45,867 bases of DNA from Pseudomonas sp. EpS/L25 (lineage in GTDB: Bacteria > Pseudomonadota > Gammaproteobacteria > Pseudomonadales > Pseudomonadaceae). Of the stretch, positions 24,863-33,589 are shown one piece after another; position 1 is the first letter of the stretch, and each line of letters opens with the position of its first letter. The stretch spans positions 1 to 45,867 of the forward strand of contig NZ_LNUP01000018.1 of the NCBI RefSeq assembly GCF_001512295.1. Direction: 5' to 3'. The notes below the pieces were generated by a model, which was not told the DNA's origin, did no database searches, and saw only the letters and a program-made list of their open reading frames with translations. A program made the translations under genes and the position numbers.

Positions 24863-25309
24863 ATGAAGATCCTGATGCTGCACGGTATCAACCACAATAT
24901 GTTCGGCAAGCGCGATCCGGTGCAGTACGGCACCGTGACCCTGGCCGAGATCGACGCCACCCTGGCGGCCCTGGGTGACGAACTCGGCGTGGAAGTGGAG
25001 AGCTTCCAGAGCAATCACGAAGGGGAGATCGTCGAGCGCATCCACCGCTGCTTCGCGGAGGGTGTGGCCGGGGTGCTGATCAACGCGGGGGCCTGGACCC
25101 ACTACAGCTACGGCATCCGCGACGCCCTGGCGATCCTGACCGTGCCGGTGGTGGAGCTGCACATGTCCAACATCCACGCGCGGGAAAGCTTCCGCCACCA
25201 CTCGGTGTTCGCCGAGATCGTACTGGGGCAGATCGCCGGCTTCGGGGTGGACAGCTACCTGCTGGGCCTGCGCGCGGTGGTCAGCGCCGCGGCACGCTCA
25301 CCGGGCTAG
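24863..25309 (+). CDS. type II 3-dehydroquinate dehydratase-like (AroQ family) protein
   Basis: A 148-residue AroQ-family protein, the standard subunit length of the dodecameric type II enzyme. Catalytic residues are kept: R17 and Y22 in KRDPVQYG, N74 and H80 in INAGAWTHYS, H100 in VELHMSNIHARESFRHHS. The loop usually reading INPxAxTH lacks the proline, and several pocket residues differ from housekeeping AroQ. With the AroE-like gene it could interconvert quinate/shikimate-type ring acids, but its presence behind CoA genes suggests a different cyclic or branched substrate. Last gene of the operon. Confidence 0.9.
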   Translation: MKILMLHGINHNMFGKRDPVQYGTVTLAEIDATLAALGDELGVEVESFQSNHEGEIVERIHRCFAEGVAGVLINAGAWTHYSYGIRDALAILTVPVVELHMSNIHARESFRHHSVFAEIVLGQIAGFGVDSYLLGLRAVVSAAARSPG

Positions 25310-25372
25310 TCGCACCGGCAGCGCCCAGGGGCAGGCACTCGCGACGACGAGGTGCGTATCCCTGGCGACTCG

Positions 25373-25533
25373 AAGAGCGGCTAACAAAACGTAGCGAGCG
25401 GTTGTCAGGCGGGTGCGCGCGGCGCGCAGGAACCGCACCGGGCTCGCGCACGAGTGTACGAGAGGTACATGAGGATTCCGAGCACTGCACGCGCCCGTCT
25501 GGCGGACGCGCAGTAGTTTTGTTAGCTGCTCTT
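25373..25533. mobile_element. 161-bp palindromic element
   Basis: Bounded by 18-bp inverted repeats with one mismatch: AAGAGCGGCTAACAAAAC (25373-25390) and GTTTTGTTAGCTGCTCTT (25516-25533). Near the centre is a TGTAC-GAGAG-GTACA hairpin (25455-25469), and the arms are partly complementary between. No coding capacity was found. It lies in the 271-bp gap before the OsmC-YcaO gene. No target duplication is obvious, so it may be a MITE or another dispersed palindrome family. Confidence 0.6.
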
Positions 25534-25539
25534 AGCCGG

Positions 25540-25545
25540 GATAAT
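25540..25545 (+). promoter_or_regulatory. candidate -10 box for the OsmC-YcaO gene
   Basis: GATAAT matches the consensus at five of six positions and lies 36 bp before the start codon. The -35 region (TTTGTT, 25518-25523, 16-nt spacer) would fall inside the right arm of the palindromic element and is a poor match. Confidence 0.35.
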
Positions 25546-25580
25546 AGCGGCCAATCTGTCTGCCGTCCGGAACGCTGTGC

Positions 25581-27782
25581 ATGGAAATCAAGGTCAATTT
25601 TCTCGACAACCTGAGGCTCGAGGCCAAGTTCGACGACTTCTCGGTGATCGCCGATCAGCCCATCCGCTACAAGGGCGACGGCTCGGCCCCGGGGCCCTTC
25701 GACTACTTCCTGGCGTCCTCGGCGCTCTGCGCGGCCTATTTCGTCAAGCTCTACTGCCAGACTCGCGACATCCCCACCGACAACATCCGCCTGGCGCAGA
25801 GCAACATCGTCGACCCGGAGAATCGCTACAAGCAGACCTTCAAGATCCAGGTCGAGCTGCCCGCGGATCTGTCCGACAAGGATCGCCAGGGCATCCTCAG
25901 GTCCATCGATCGCTGCACGGTGAAGAAGGCGGTGCAGGCCGGCCCGGACTTCATCATCGAGGCGGTGGAAAGCCTGGATGCCGACGCCCAGGCCCTGCTG
26001 CTGCCCAGCGATACCAGCAGCAAGACCTACATCCCCGGCAAGGACCGGCCGCTGGAAGAGACCATCGCCAAGCTCTCCGGCATCCTCGCCGAGCTGGGCA
26101 TGAAGGTGGAGATCGCCTCGTGGCGCAATATCGTGCCCAACGTCTGGTCGCTGCACCTGCGCGATGTGCAGTCGGCGCTGTGCTTCACCAACGGCAAGGG
26201 CGCGACCAAGGAAGCCGCCCTGGCCTCGGCGCTGGGCGAATTCATCGAGCGCCTAAACTGCAACTTCTTCTACAACGACCAGTACTGGGGCGAGGCCATC
26301 GGCCAGGCCGCCTTCGTCCACCATCCCAGTGAACGCTGGTTCCAGCCGGGGCCCAAGGATGCGCTGCCCCGGGAGATCCTCGACCGTTACTGCCGCAAGC
26401 TCTATGACCCGGAAGGCGAGCTGCGCGCCTCGCACCTGTACGACACCAACTCCGGCAACGTGGCGCGCGGTATCTGCGCGCTGCCCTTCGTGCGCCAGTC
26501 CGACGGGGAGGTGGTGTACTTCCCCTCGAACCTGATCGAGAACCTCTACCTCAGCAACGGCATGAGCGCCGGCAATACCCTGGCCGAAGCCCAGGTGCAG
26601 TGCCTGTCGGAGATCTTCGAGCGGGCGGTGAAGCGCGAGATCCTCGAAGGCGAGCTGGCGCTGCCGGATGTTCCTGAAGAGGTACTGGCACGCTATCCGG
26701 CCATCGTCGAGGGCATCCGTGGTCTGGAAGCCCAGGGCTTCCCGGTGCTGGTCAAGGACGCCTCCCTCGGCGGCCAATTCCCGGTGATGTGCGTGACCCT
26801 GATGAACCCCCGCACCGGTGGGGTGTTCGCCTCCTTCGGCGCCCATCCGCGGCTGGAGATCGCCCTGGAGCGCAGTCTCACCGAGCTGCTGCAGGGCCGC
26901 AGCTTCGAGGGCCTCAACGACCTGCCCCAGCCGACCTTCGAGAGCCAGGCGCTAATGGAGCCGAACAACTTCGTCGAGCACTTCATCGATTCCAGCGGCC
27001 TGGTCTCCTGGCGCTTCTTCAGCGCCAGGGCCGACCATGACTTCGTCGACTGGGACTTTTCCAGCGACGGCGAAGACGCCACCGCCCGGGAGGCCGCTAC
27101 CCTGTTCGGCATCCTCGCCGAGCGGGACCTGGAGGCCTACATGGCGGTGTACGAGGAGCTGGGCGCGCCGGCCTGTCGCATCCTGGTGCCCGGCTACTCG
27201 GAGATCTATCCGGTCGAGGACCTGATCTGGGACAACACCAACAAGGCCCTGCCGGTGCGCGAGGACATCCTCAATCTGCACCGCCTGGACGATGCGGCCC
27301 TGGAATCCCTGCTCGAACGCCTGGACGACACCCAGGTGGACGACTACACCCGTATCGCCACCCTGATCGGCGTGGAGTTCGACGAGAACACCGTCTGGGG
27401 CCAGCTGACCGTGCTGGAGCTCAAGCTGCTCATTCACCTGGCGCTGCAGCAATTCGAAGAGGCCAAGGAGGAGGTGGAGACCTTCCTGCAGTTCAACGAC
27501 AACACCCTGGAGCGCGGCCTGTTCTACCAGGCGCTCAATGCGGTGCTGGAAGTCGAAATGGACGATGAACTGAAACTGGCCGACTTCGAGGTCAACTTCC
27601 GGCGCATGTTCGGCAACGAACGGCTGGATGCCGCCCTGGGTTCGGTCTCGGGAGCGGTGCGCTTCCACGGCCTGACGCCCACCAGCCTCAAACTGGAAGG
27701 CATCGACAAGCATCTGCGGCTGATCGATAGCTATCGCAAGCTGCACGCGGCGCGGGCCAGGGCGGCCGGCATCGCGCTCTGA
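25581..27782 (+). CDS. OsmC-YcaO fusion protein
   Basis: A 733-residue two-part protein. Residues 1 to about 140 are an OsmC/Ohr-like domain with the two candidate redox cysteines C50 (SSALCAAY) and C112 (RCTVKKA). From about residue 148 (TYIPGKDRPLEE) to the end it matches full-length E. coli YcaO, which is about 586 residues: ALCFTNGKGATKEAALASAL, GEFIERLNCNF and the ATP-binding glutamate-rich segments are visible, followed by the YcaO C-terminal helical domain. YcaO proteins phosphorylate amide backbones; E. coli YcaO is reported to help RimO methylthiolate ribosomal protein S12. The OsmC part suggests thiol or peroxide chemistry. It stands alone. Confidence 0.92.
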   Translation: MEIKVNFLDNLRLEAKFDDFSVIADQPIRYKGDGSAPGPFDYFLASSALCAAYFVKLYCQTRDIPTDNIRLAQSNIVDPENRYKQTFKIQVELPADLSDKDRQGILRSIDRCTVKKAVQAGPDFIIEAVESLDADAQALLLPSDTSSKTYIPGKDRPLEETIAKLSGILAELGMKVEIASWRNIVPNVWSLHLRDVQSALCFTNGKGATKEAALASALGEFIERLNCNFFYNDQYWGEAIGQAAFVHHPSERWFQPGPKDALPREILDRYCRKLYDPEGELRASHLYDTNSGNVARGICALPFVRQSDGEVVYFPSNLIENLYLSNGMSAGNTLAEAQVQCLSEIFERAVKREILEGELALPDVPEEVLARYPAIVEGIRGLEAQGFPVLVKDASLGGQFPVMCVTLMNPRTGGVFASFGAHPRLEIALERSLTELLQGRSFEGLNDLPQPTFESQALMEPNNFVEHFIDSSGLVSWRFFSARADHDFVDWDFSSDGEDATAREAATLFGILAERDLEAYMAVYEELGAPACRILVPGYSEIYPVEDLIWDNTNKALPVREDILNLHRLDDAALESLLERLDDTQVDDYTRIATLIGVEFDENTVWGQLTVLELKLLIHLALQQFEEAKEEVETFLQFNDNTLERGLFYQALNAVLEVEMDDELKLADFEVNFRRMFGNERLDAALGSVSGAVRFHGLTPTSLKLEGIDKHLRLIDSYRKLHAARARAAGIAL

Positions 27783-27789
27783 CGGATAG

Positions 27790-27809
27790 CCCGCCCGGAC
27801 CCAGGCGGG
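27790..27809. terminator. weak hairpin between convergent genes
   Basis: CCCGCC (27790-27795) and GGCGGG (27804-27809) pair across an 8-nt loop in the 39-bp gap between the OsmC-YcaO gene and the convergent gamma-glutamyltransferase gene. There is no U-tract on either strand. Confidence 0.3.
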
Positions 27810-27821
27810 GCCTTCCCTGCG

Positions 27822-29438
27822 TCAGCAGACCGCGATATGGGAATCCGCGCGCGGCTCGGTGCCGCCGCAGAGCACGCCGGTTTCGGGATCGCGGACGATG
27901 ATCTGGCCGCGACCGAAGTCGGTGGAGTCGTGGGCGATCTCGATCTGGTGGCCGCGCCGCGCCAGGCCACTGGCCAGGGAGCGGGAAGCCGCTTGCTCGA
28001 TGCCGACCTTCATGTCACCCAGCCACTGCCAGCGCGGCGCATCCAGCGCCGCCTGGGGGTTGAGGCCGAAGTCCACCAGGTTCATCACCATCTGCACATG
28101 GCCCTGGGGCTGCATGTAGCCACCCATGACGCCGAAGGGGCCGATGGGCACGTCGCCCTGGGTCAGGAAGCCGGGGATGATGGTGTGGAAGGTCTGTTTG
28201 CCCGGCGCCAGGGCGTTGGCGTGCGCGGCATCCAGGCTGAATTCCGAGCCGCGATTCTGCAGGCCGATGCCGCTGTCGGGCAGCACCACCCCGGAACCGA
28301 AGCCGTGGTAGGCGCTCTGGATGAAGGAGACCATGTTGCCCTCGCCATCGGCGGTGGCGATGTAGACGGTGCCGCTGGCCTGGGGATCGCCGTGCAGCGG
28401 CGGCTGGGCCTGGTCGGTGATCTCGGCGCGGCGGCGGTCGGCATAGGCATCGTCCAGCAGGACGCTGGCGGCGACCCTCATGTGCTCCGGATCGGTGATG
28501 TAGTGCAGGCCGTCGGCGTAGGCCTTCTTCATGGCCTCCAGCTGGCGGTGCCAGGTGAGCTGGCTGTCGCGCTGGTCGAAGTCGTAGCCCTTGAGGATGT
28601 TCAGCGTCATCAGGGCGATCAGGCCCTGGCCACTCGGTGGGATCTCCCACACCTGGTAGCCCCGGTAGTCGACCTTGATCGGCTCCACCCAGCGCGGCTG
28701 GTAGCCGGCCAGGTCCGCCGTGGTCAGGTGACCGCCGCTGGCCGCGGCATGCTCGGCCAGGCGCCGGGCGATGGCGCCCCGGTAGAAGCTCTCGCACCCG
28801 GTCTGCGCCAGTTCTTCCAGGGTGCGGGCCTGGGCCGGATTGCGGAACAGCTGGCCGGCGACCGGTGCCTGGCCGTCGATGAGGAAGGTGTCGAACCAGG
28901 CCGCCAGTTCCGGCGCCTGGTCCCGGCTGGCCTGGTACTCGGCCTGGGCGATGCGCCACTGGTGGGCGACCACCGGCGACACCGGGAAGCCGTCGCGGGC
29001 CAGGGCGATGGCGGGTTCGAACAGGGTGGCGAAGGGCAGCTTGCCGAACCGCCGCGACAGCTCGGCCCAGGCCGCCGGGCAGCCCGGCACCGTGACCGGC
29101 AGCCAGCCGTGCACCGGCATACGCTCGTGGCCGGCGGCCTTGACCGTGGCGATGTCCAGGCTGGCCGGGGCATGGCCGCTGGCGTCCAGGCCGTGCAGCC
29201 GGTCCTTGACCCAGACCAGGGCGAAGGCGTCACCGCCGATGGCATTGCCGGTGGGTTCCACCACGGTCAGGGCCGCGGCGGTGGCGATGGCCGCGTCGAT
29301 GGCGTTGCCGCCCTGGCGCAGCATGGCGATGCCGGCTTCGGCGGCCAGCGGCTGGGAGGTGGCGACCATGCCATTGCGCGCGAAGACGCTCTGGCGTTGG
29401 GAGGCGTAGGGGTAGTCGTGGGCGGAGAAATTCAGCAT
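27822..29438 (-). CDS. gamma-glutamyltransferase family protein, cytoplasmic
   Basis: A 538-residue Ntn-hydrolase of the gamma-glutamyltranspeptidase family. The autocleavage nucleophile is probably T357 in [28 protein letters not shown] and [14 protein letters not shown] are further family motifs. It has no signal peptide ([13 protein letters not shown]), unlike periplasmic GGTs, and resembles the YwrD-like group. It hydrolyses or transfers gamma-glutamyl groups from peptides such as glutathione, or acts on related amides. As last gene of GntR-binding protein-permease-ATPase-GGT, it most likely processes the imported solute inside the cell. Confidence 0.9.
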   Translation of the reverse strand: MLNFSAHDYPYASQRQSVFARNGMVATSQPLAAEAGIAMLRQGGNAIDAAIATAAALTVVEPTGNAIGGDAFALVWVKDRLHGLDASGHAPASLDIATVKAAGHERMPVHGWLPVTVPGCPAAWAELSRRFGKLPFATLFEPAIALARDGFPVSPVVAHQWRIAQAEYQASRDQAPELAAWFDTFLIDGQAPVAGQLFRNPAQARTLEELAQTGCESFYRGAIARRLAEHAAASGGHLTTADLAGYQPRWVEPIKVDYRGYQVWEIPPSGQGLIALMTLNILKGYDFDQRDSQLTWHRQLEAMKKAYADGLHYITDPEHMRVAASVLLDDAYADRRRAEITDQAQPPLHGDPQASGTVYIATADGEGNMVSFIQSAYHGFGSGVVLPDSGIGLQNRGSEFSLDAAHANALAPGKQTFHTIIPGFLTQGDVPIGPFGVMGGYMQPQGHVQMVMNLVDFGLNPQAALDAPRWQWLGDMKVGIEQAASRSLASGLARRGHQIEIAHDSTDFGRGQIIVRDPETGVLCGGTEPRADSHIAVC

Positions 29439-29480
29439 GGCAGGCTCTTCGTTTTCAATCGGGTATCGGTGCGCTTCGGC

Positions 29481-30257
29481 TCAGAGCACGCGACTGAGGA
29501 ATTCGCGGGTGCGCGGATGGGTGGGATTGCCGAACACCTGGGCGGGCGGGCCTTGCTCGATCAGCTCGCCCTGGTGCAGCACCACCACGCGGTCGGCCAC
29601 CTCGCGGGCGAAGCCCATCTCATGGGTCACCACCACCATGGTCATGCCGTCTTCGGCCAGCTCCTTCATCACCTGCAGCACCTCGCCGACGGTTTCCGGG
29701 TCGAGGGCGCTGGTGGGTTCGTCGAACAGCATGGCCTGGGGCTTCATGGCCAGGGCACGGGCGATGGCCACGCGCTGCTGCTGGCCACCGGAGAGTTGCG
29801 CCGGGTAGTGATCGGCCTTGTCGGCCAGCCGCACCCGGGCGAGCAGGGCGCGGGCCTGCTCCACGGCGGCGGTGCGGGCCACGCCGAGCACCTGGATGGG
29901 CGCCTCGATGATGTTTTCCAGCACCGTCATGTGCGGGAAGAGGTTGAACCTCTGGAACACCATGCCGATGTCGCGGCGGCGGCGGGCGATGTTGCGTTCG
30001 GAATCGCGCACCCAACGGCCGTCGGGGCGCTCGCGAAAGCCCATCAGCGCGCCGTTGACGCGGATGGTGCCGCCCTGGATGTCTTCCAGGTGGTTGAGGC
30101 AGCGGATGAAGGTGGTCTTGCCCGAGCCGGAGGCGCCGATCAGCACCACCACCTCACCGCGGCGTACCTCCAAGGTCACCCCCTTGAGGATGTCCAGCTC
30201 GCCGAAGGCCTTGTGCACCTCCAGCGCCTGGATCACAACATCTTGCGTGGTCGTCAT
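29481..30257 (-). CDS. polar amino-acid ABC transporter ATPase
   Basis: A 258-residue ABC ATPase of the HisP/GlnQ type. Walker A GASGSGKT, signature LSGGQQQR, Walker [14 protein letters not shown] and the switch histidine in [10 protein letters not shown] are intact. The insert before the Q-loop ([14 protein letters not shown]) is like that of HisP. The start is the ATG giving MTTTQDVV; the frame continues open upstream only as a shadow of the permease gene. Only 2 bp separate it from the permease stop, and the GGT gene follows after 42 bp. Confidence 0.93.
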   Translation of the reverse strand: MTTTQDVVIQALEVHKAFGELDILKGVTLEVRRGEVVVLIGASGSGKTTFIRCLNHLEDIQGGTIRVNGALMGFRERPDGRWVRDSERNIARRRRDIGMVFQRFNLFPHMTVLENIIEAPIQVLGVARTAAVEQARALLARVRLADKADHYPAQLSGGQQQRVAIARALAMKPQAMLFDEPTSALDPETVGEVLQVMKELAEDGMTMVVVTHEMGFAREVADRVVVLHQGELIEQGPPAQVFGNPTHPRTREFLSRVL

Positions 30258-30259
30258 GG

Positions 30260-31027
30260 CTAGCGTCCCCGTAGCTTGAAGCCCTGCAGGCTGAACAGCC
30301 GGCCGGTGGCGGTGGGTCGCTGACCGTCGGCCTTGCCGAAGCGCCGCTCCAGCCAGGCCTGGAAGAAGCCCCAGAGGGTGGTCAGGACCAGGAAGTAGAT
30401 GGCCACCACCAGGTACAGCTCGAAGACGCGGAAGGTCGCCGAGGTGATCATCTGGGTGCTGAGCAACAGCTCCTGCACCCCGATGACGCTGACCAGGGTG
30501 GTGTTCTTGAGCATCACGTTGAACTCGTTGCCGAGCGGCGGAATGATCACCCGCAGCGCCTGGGGCAGCACGATGCGGCGCATCAGCTTGGCCGGCGTCA
30601 TGCCCAGGGAGCGCGCCGCCTCGTACTGGCCACGATCCACCGCCCCGATGCCGGCGCGGATGATCTCGGCCATGTAGGCGCCTTCGTTGAGCCCCAGGGC
30701 GATGATGGCCGCCTGGATGTTGCCCGGGATCACCAGGAAGCCCAGGTCCAGGTCCTCGAAGCGGAAGATGCCGCCGGCCGCCAGGGCCGTGTAGAGGAAG
30801 ACGATCTGCACCAGCAGCGGCGTCCCACGCATCAGCCAGACATAGCAGCGCACCGGGTATTGCAACGCCCGGTAGCGCGACAGCCGCGCCAGCGCCGCCA
30901 GCAGGCCGAGCGCGCAGCCCAGCAGCATGGCGCCGACGGCGATGACGCAGGTCAGCCCGAGGCCGTAGAGGTAGACGTCGCTCGGGTGCAGCAGGTACTG
31001 CCAGAACACATCCCAGCTGAAGTTCAT
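30260..31027 (-). CDS. polar amino-acid ABC transporter permease
   Basis: A 255-residue HisM/GlnP-type permease. Five membrane helices are predicted, and the EAA loop reads [37 protein letters not shown] is the usual N-terminal family motif. A single permease gene implies a homodimer in the membrane. It lies between the ATPase gene and the binding-protein gene (12-bp gap). Confidence 0.93.
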   Translation of the reverse strand: MNFSWDVFWQYLLHPSDVYLYGLGLTCVIAVGAMLLGCALGLLAALARLSRYRALQYPVRCYVWLMRGTPLLVQIVFLYTALAAGGIFRFEDLDLGFLVIPGNIQAAIIALGLNEGAYMAEIIRAGIGAVDRGQYEAARSLGMTPAKLMRRIVLPQALRVIIPPLGNEFNVMLKNTTLVSVIGVQELLLSTQMITSATFRVFELYLVVAIYFLVLTTLWGFFQAWLERRFGKADGQRPTATGRLFSLQGFKLRGR

Positions 31028-31039
31028 CGTGGCCTTCCC

Positions 31040-31846
31040 TTAATCGAGCTTGTCGCCTTCCAGGTGCCACTTGGCCATGAGGGTGGCGTAGCTGCCATCG
31101 GCCTTCATGTCGGCGAGGATCTGGGTGAGGGCGCTGCCGAGCTGGCTGTCGTCCTTGCGCACGCCGATCCCGGTGAGGATGCGGGCGAAGGCCGGCACGC
31201 CGGTCTCGAACTGGCCGGGCGCCACGCCCTGGTAGTAGGCGGCGGTTTCCACGGTGGTGCCGTAGGCGTCGGTCTGGCCCAGGCGCAGGGCCTGGAAGGC
31301 GTCGGTGTCGCTGTTGTAGGCCACCAGCTTCATGGGTGCCTTGCCGGCCTTCTTCAGCGCTTCGTTGTGGGCGTCGAGCAGGGTGCGGATGGTGGAGCCG
31401 TTGAGCACCGCCACCTTCTTGCCGGTGAGGTCGTCCAGGGTGTGGATGCCGGCCTTGTTGCCGGCCGGCACCACCACCGCCTGGCTGGAGTACATGTAGT
31501 TGACGATGTCGATCACCTGGCGCCGCTCGGGCTTGTCGAACAGCTGGTCGATCAGCAGATCGCACTGGCCGGCCAGCAGCGCCGGGATCAGGCCGGAGAA
31601 GGGCACCACGCGCCAGTCCACCTTCTTGTCGCCGAGGCGCTTGGCGATCTCGGCACCGAGGTCGACGGTCAGCCCCTGGGGCTTCTGGTTGGCGTCGAAG
31701 AAGCCGATGGGTGGGGTATCGAGGGCGCCGCAATAGGTGATCTTGGACGCCTTGGCCAGGCGCTCGGGAATCTGGGGCGCGGCCTGGGTGAAGCCGGTGA
31801 CGAGGGTCAGGGCGAGCAGACTGCAGGAAAGCCGGTAGCGGGTCAT
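31040..31846 (-). CDS. family 3 periplasmic solute-binding protein
   Basis: A 268-residue extracellular binding protein of the polar amino-acid family. The signal peptide is residues 1-22, cut after TQAAP or nearby. The mature part has family motifs such as PPIGFFD (shortened from PPFxFxD), [15 protein letters not shown] and DLLIDQL. The ATG at 31846 has GGAGAAG in front; an upstream in-frame ATG would bury the signal peptide. The ligand is unknown; the linked gamma-glutamyltransferase suggests a gamma-glutamyl amino acid or amide. Confidence 0.93.
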   Translation of the reverse strand: MTRYRLSCSLLALTLVTGFTQAAPQIPERLAKASKITYCGALDTPPIGFFDANQKPQGLTVDLGAEIAKRLGDKKVDWRVVPFSGLIPALLAGQCDLLIDQLFDKPERRQVIDIVNYMYSSQAVVVPAGNKAGIHTLDDLTGKKVAVLNGSTIRTLLDAHNEALKKAGKAPMKLVAYNSDTDAFQALRLGQTDAYGTTVETAAYYQGVAPGQFETGVPAFARILTGIGVRKDDSQLGSALTQILADMKADGSYATLMAKWHLEGDKLD

Positions 31847-31886
31847 GGTCTTCTCCGGGTGGACGAGGATGGCAGGGGCGGATGGC

Positions 31887-32573
31887 TCAGCTTCGGGGCT
31901 CACTTCGGGTCTGGTCGCCCGATCGTTCGATGAAGGTCAGCAGGTCGGGCACGGTGCTTTCGATGTGCTCATGCAGCACCCGCTCCGCCTCGGCGGCATC
32001 TCCGGCGCGCAGGGCGGCGAGGATGGGCGCGTGGTCGTCGCGCGCCGACTGGGGACGGTCGACGTGCAGCCAGAGCAGCATGTGCGGCTCGATCAGGGCA
32101 TAGAGCCCATTGATCTGGCGCAGCAGCCGCGGCCGACCGGCCAGGCCGCACAGGTATTCGTGGAAGGCACGGTGTTGCAGCACCCAGGCGCTGGGGTCGT
32201 GTTCCTCGTCCAGGTCTTCCAGCAGGCGTTCCAGGCGGGTCATCTCACGCGGGCCGACGTGGGGCGTGGCCAGGCGGATGGCCAGGCCTTCCAGGGCGCT
32301 GCGCATCTCGAACACCTCGCGCATGTCGGCGAGGTCCAGGCCACTGACCACGGCGCCGCGATGCGGCCGGAGGATCACCAGGCCCTCGGCGGCCAGACGC
32401 TGGAAGGCGCTGCGCACCGGCATGCGACTCATGCCCAGGGTGGTGGCGATGTCCTCGGCGATCAGCCGTTCGCCATTGCGATAGTGCCCGGCGCAGATGG
32501 CCTGCAGCAGATGGCGATAGGCCTCTTCTTCGGCGCTCAGGGCAGTGGAGCGGGACAGGGCGGAGAGCGGCAT
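31887..32573 (-). CDS. GntR-family regulator, FCD type
   Basis: A 228-residue regulator: an N-terminal winged helix-turn-helix (EDIATTLGMSRMPVRSAFQR) and a C-terminal all-helical FCD ligand domain with candidate metal/effector histidines in HRAFHEYL. The ATG at 32573 follows AGGAA; a further ATG 14 codons upstream would overlap the operator-like repeat. It is first in the minus-strand operon with the binding protein (40-bp gap) and so is probably an autoregulated sensor of the transported compound. Confidence 0.9.
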   Translation of the reverse strand: MPLSALSRSTALSAEEEAYRHLLQAICAGHYRNGERLIAEDIATTLGMSRMPVRSAFQRLAAEGLVILRPHRGAVVSGLDLADMREVFEMRSALEGLAIRLATPHVGPREMTRLERLLEDLDEEHDPSAWVLQHRAFHEYLCGLAGRPRLLRQINGLYALIEPHMLLWLHVDRPQSARDDHAPILAALRAGDAAEAERVLHEHIESTVPDLLTFIERSGDQTRSEPRS

Positions 32574-32586
32574 GGGCTGGCTTCCT

Positions 32587-32602
32587 GGATTTTTGTATCC
32601 AA
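32587..32602. promoter_or_regulatory. candidate GntR operator
   Basis: TTGTATCCAA (32593-32602), with arms TTG and CAA, resembles the TTGTATACAA-type sites of FCD regulators; GGAT/ATCC (32587-32600) overlaps it. It lies 14-29 bp upstream of the GntR start codon. Confidence 0.4.
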
Positions 32603-32627
32603 TCTGCCAAGGCAAAGCCCATGCCAG

Positions 32628-32657
32628 GCAGCCCAGCGCCCGGTAGCGCTGGGCTGC
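32628..32657 (-). terminator. 12-bp perfect hairpin between two minus-strand operons
   Basis: GCAGCCCAGCGC (32628-32639) and GCGCTGGGCTGC (32646-32657) with a 6-nt loop. It lies between the end of the phosphodiesterase operon and the start of the GntR operon and probably separates them. No U-tract follows on the minus strand. Confidence 0.5.
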
Positions 32658-32752
32658 GGGTCAGAGCGCCCCGGCGCCGGCGTTACCTTTTGCACCAGCC
32701 TGGGTCGCAGCTGCGGCCGCTTTGCTACCCCAGGACCCGAAACGGGGCAGCG

Positions 32753-33580
32753 TCAGTCCAGCAACTGGCCGTCGGCGGCGAAGAAGGGGTAGGGCCCGGG
32801 GTAGTTGCCCAGCGGCAGATGGTGGGTCACCAGGGCCTCGTCCGCCCAGCGATGCAGCAGCAGGCCCGGCGGCTCCAGGCGGAAGCGCGACGGCGCCGCC
32901 TCGCGCAGGTCCAGGTCGACCTGGTGCGACACGCCGGGACAGACGCAGGCCAGGGTGCCGCCGAAGCGGCGCTGGATCAGCCGGTGCAGATGACCGCAGA
33001 GCAGCCGCTCCACCTGGGGATGGCGGCGGATCACGGCTTCCAGTTCGGCGCTGCCGGCCAGGCCGATGCGATCCATATGGTCGATGCCGACCGGGAACGG
33101 CGGGTGATGCAGGAGCACCAGGGTCGGCTGGTCGGACGCCTGGTTGAGCTGGTCGTCGAGCCAGGCCAGTTGCCTGGCGTCGAGACGCCCCCCGTGCTCG
33201 CCGGGGATATGGGTATCCAGGCCGATCAGCCGCAGCGGGCCGCAGTCCTGCTGCCAGTCCAGGGTGCCCTGGGCCGGCAGATAGGGGTGATCGGCGAAGG
33301 CGGCGCGCAGGGCGGCGCGGTCGTCGTGATTGCCGGGGATGACGAAGAAGGGCATGGCCAGCTCGGCCAGCACCTCGCGCAGGGTGGCGTATTCTTCGGG
33401 AGTGCCGAAGTCCACCAGGTCGCCGGTGATGACCAGGGCATCCGGGCGCGGTTGCAGGGCGTTGAGGCGGTCCACCGCGGTGCGCAGGGCACCCAGGGTA
33501 TCGACCACCCCGTAGGACAGCCGGCCGCCGGCCTTGATGTGCAGGTCGCTGAGCTGGGCCAGCAGGAAGGGCGCGGGCAT
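32753..33580 (-). CDS. GpdQ-like metallophosphodiesterase
   Basis: A 275-residue calcineurin-like phosphoesterase with all metal motifs: SDLH, GDLVD, GNHDD, LLHHPP and GHLH. Length and the C-terminal part (LPLGNYPGPYPFF) resemble Enterobacter GpdQ, a glycerophosphodiesterase; CpdA-type cAMP phosphodiesterase is the alternative. The ATG has AGGAG. It is the last gene of LacI-binding protein-permease-permease-ATPase-phosphodiesterase, 9 bp after the ATPase, so its substrate is probably what the transporter brings in. Confidence 0.9.
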   Translation of the reverse strand: MPAPFLLAQLSDLHIKAGGRLSYGVVDTLGALRTAVDRLNALQPRPDALVITGDLVDFGTPEEYATLREVLAELAMPFFVIPGNHDDRAALRAAFADHPYLPAQGTLDWQQDCGPLRLIGLDTHIPGEHGGRLDARQLAWLDDQLNQASDQPTLVLLHHPPFPVGIDHMDRIGLAGSAELEAVIRRHPQVERLLCGHLHRLIQRRFGGTLACVCPGVSHQVDLDLREAAPSRFRLEPPGLLLHRWADEALVTHHLPLGNYPGPYPFFAADGQLLD

Positions 33581-33589
33581 GGGGATCTC

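Noticed and set aside
27837-30263. 808-codon plus-strand open frame across the gamma-glutamyltransferase and ATPase genes
   Set aside because: Runs antisense through two well-supported genes and their gap; no motif and repetitive composition.
29481-31733. 750-residue frame joining the ATPase with upstream sequence
   Set aside because: Only the last 258 residues show ABC motifs; the rest is antiphase with the permease and binding-protein genes.
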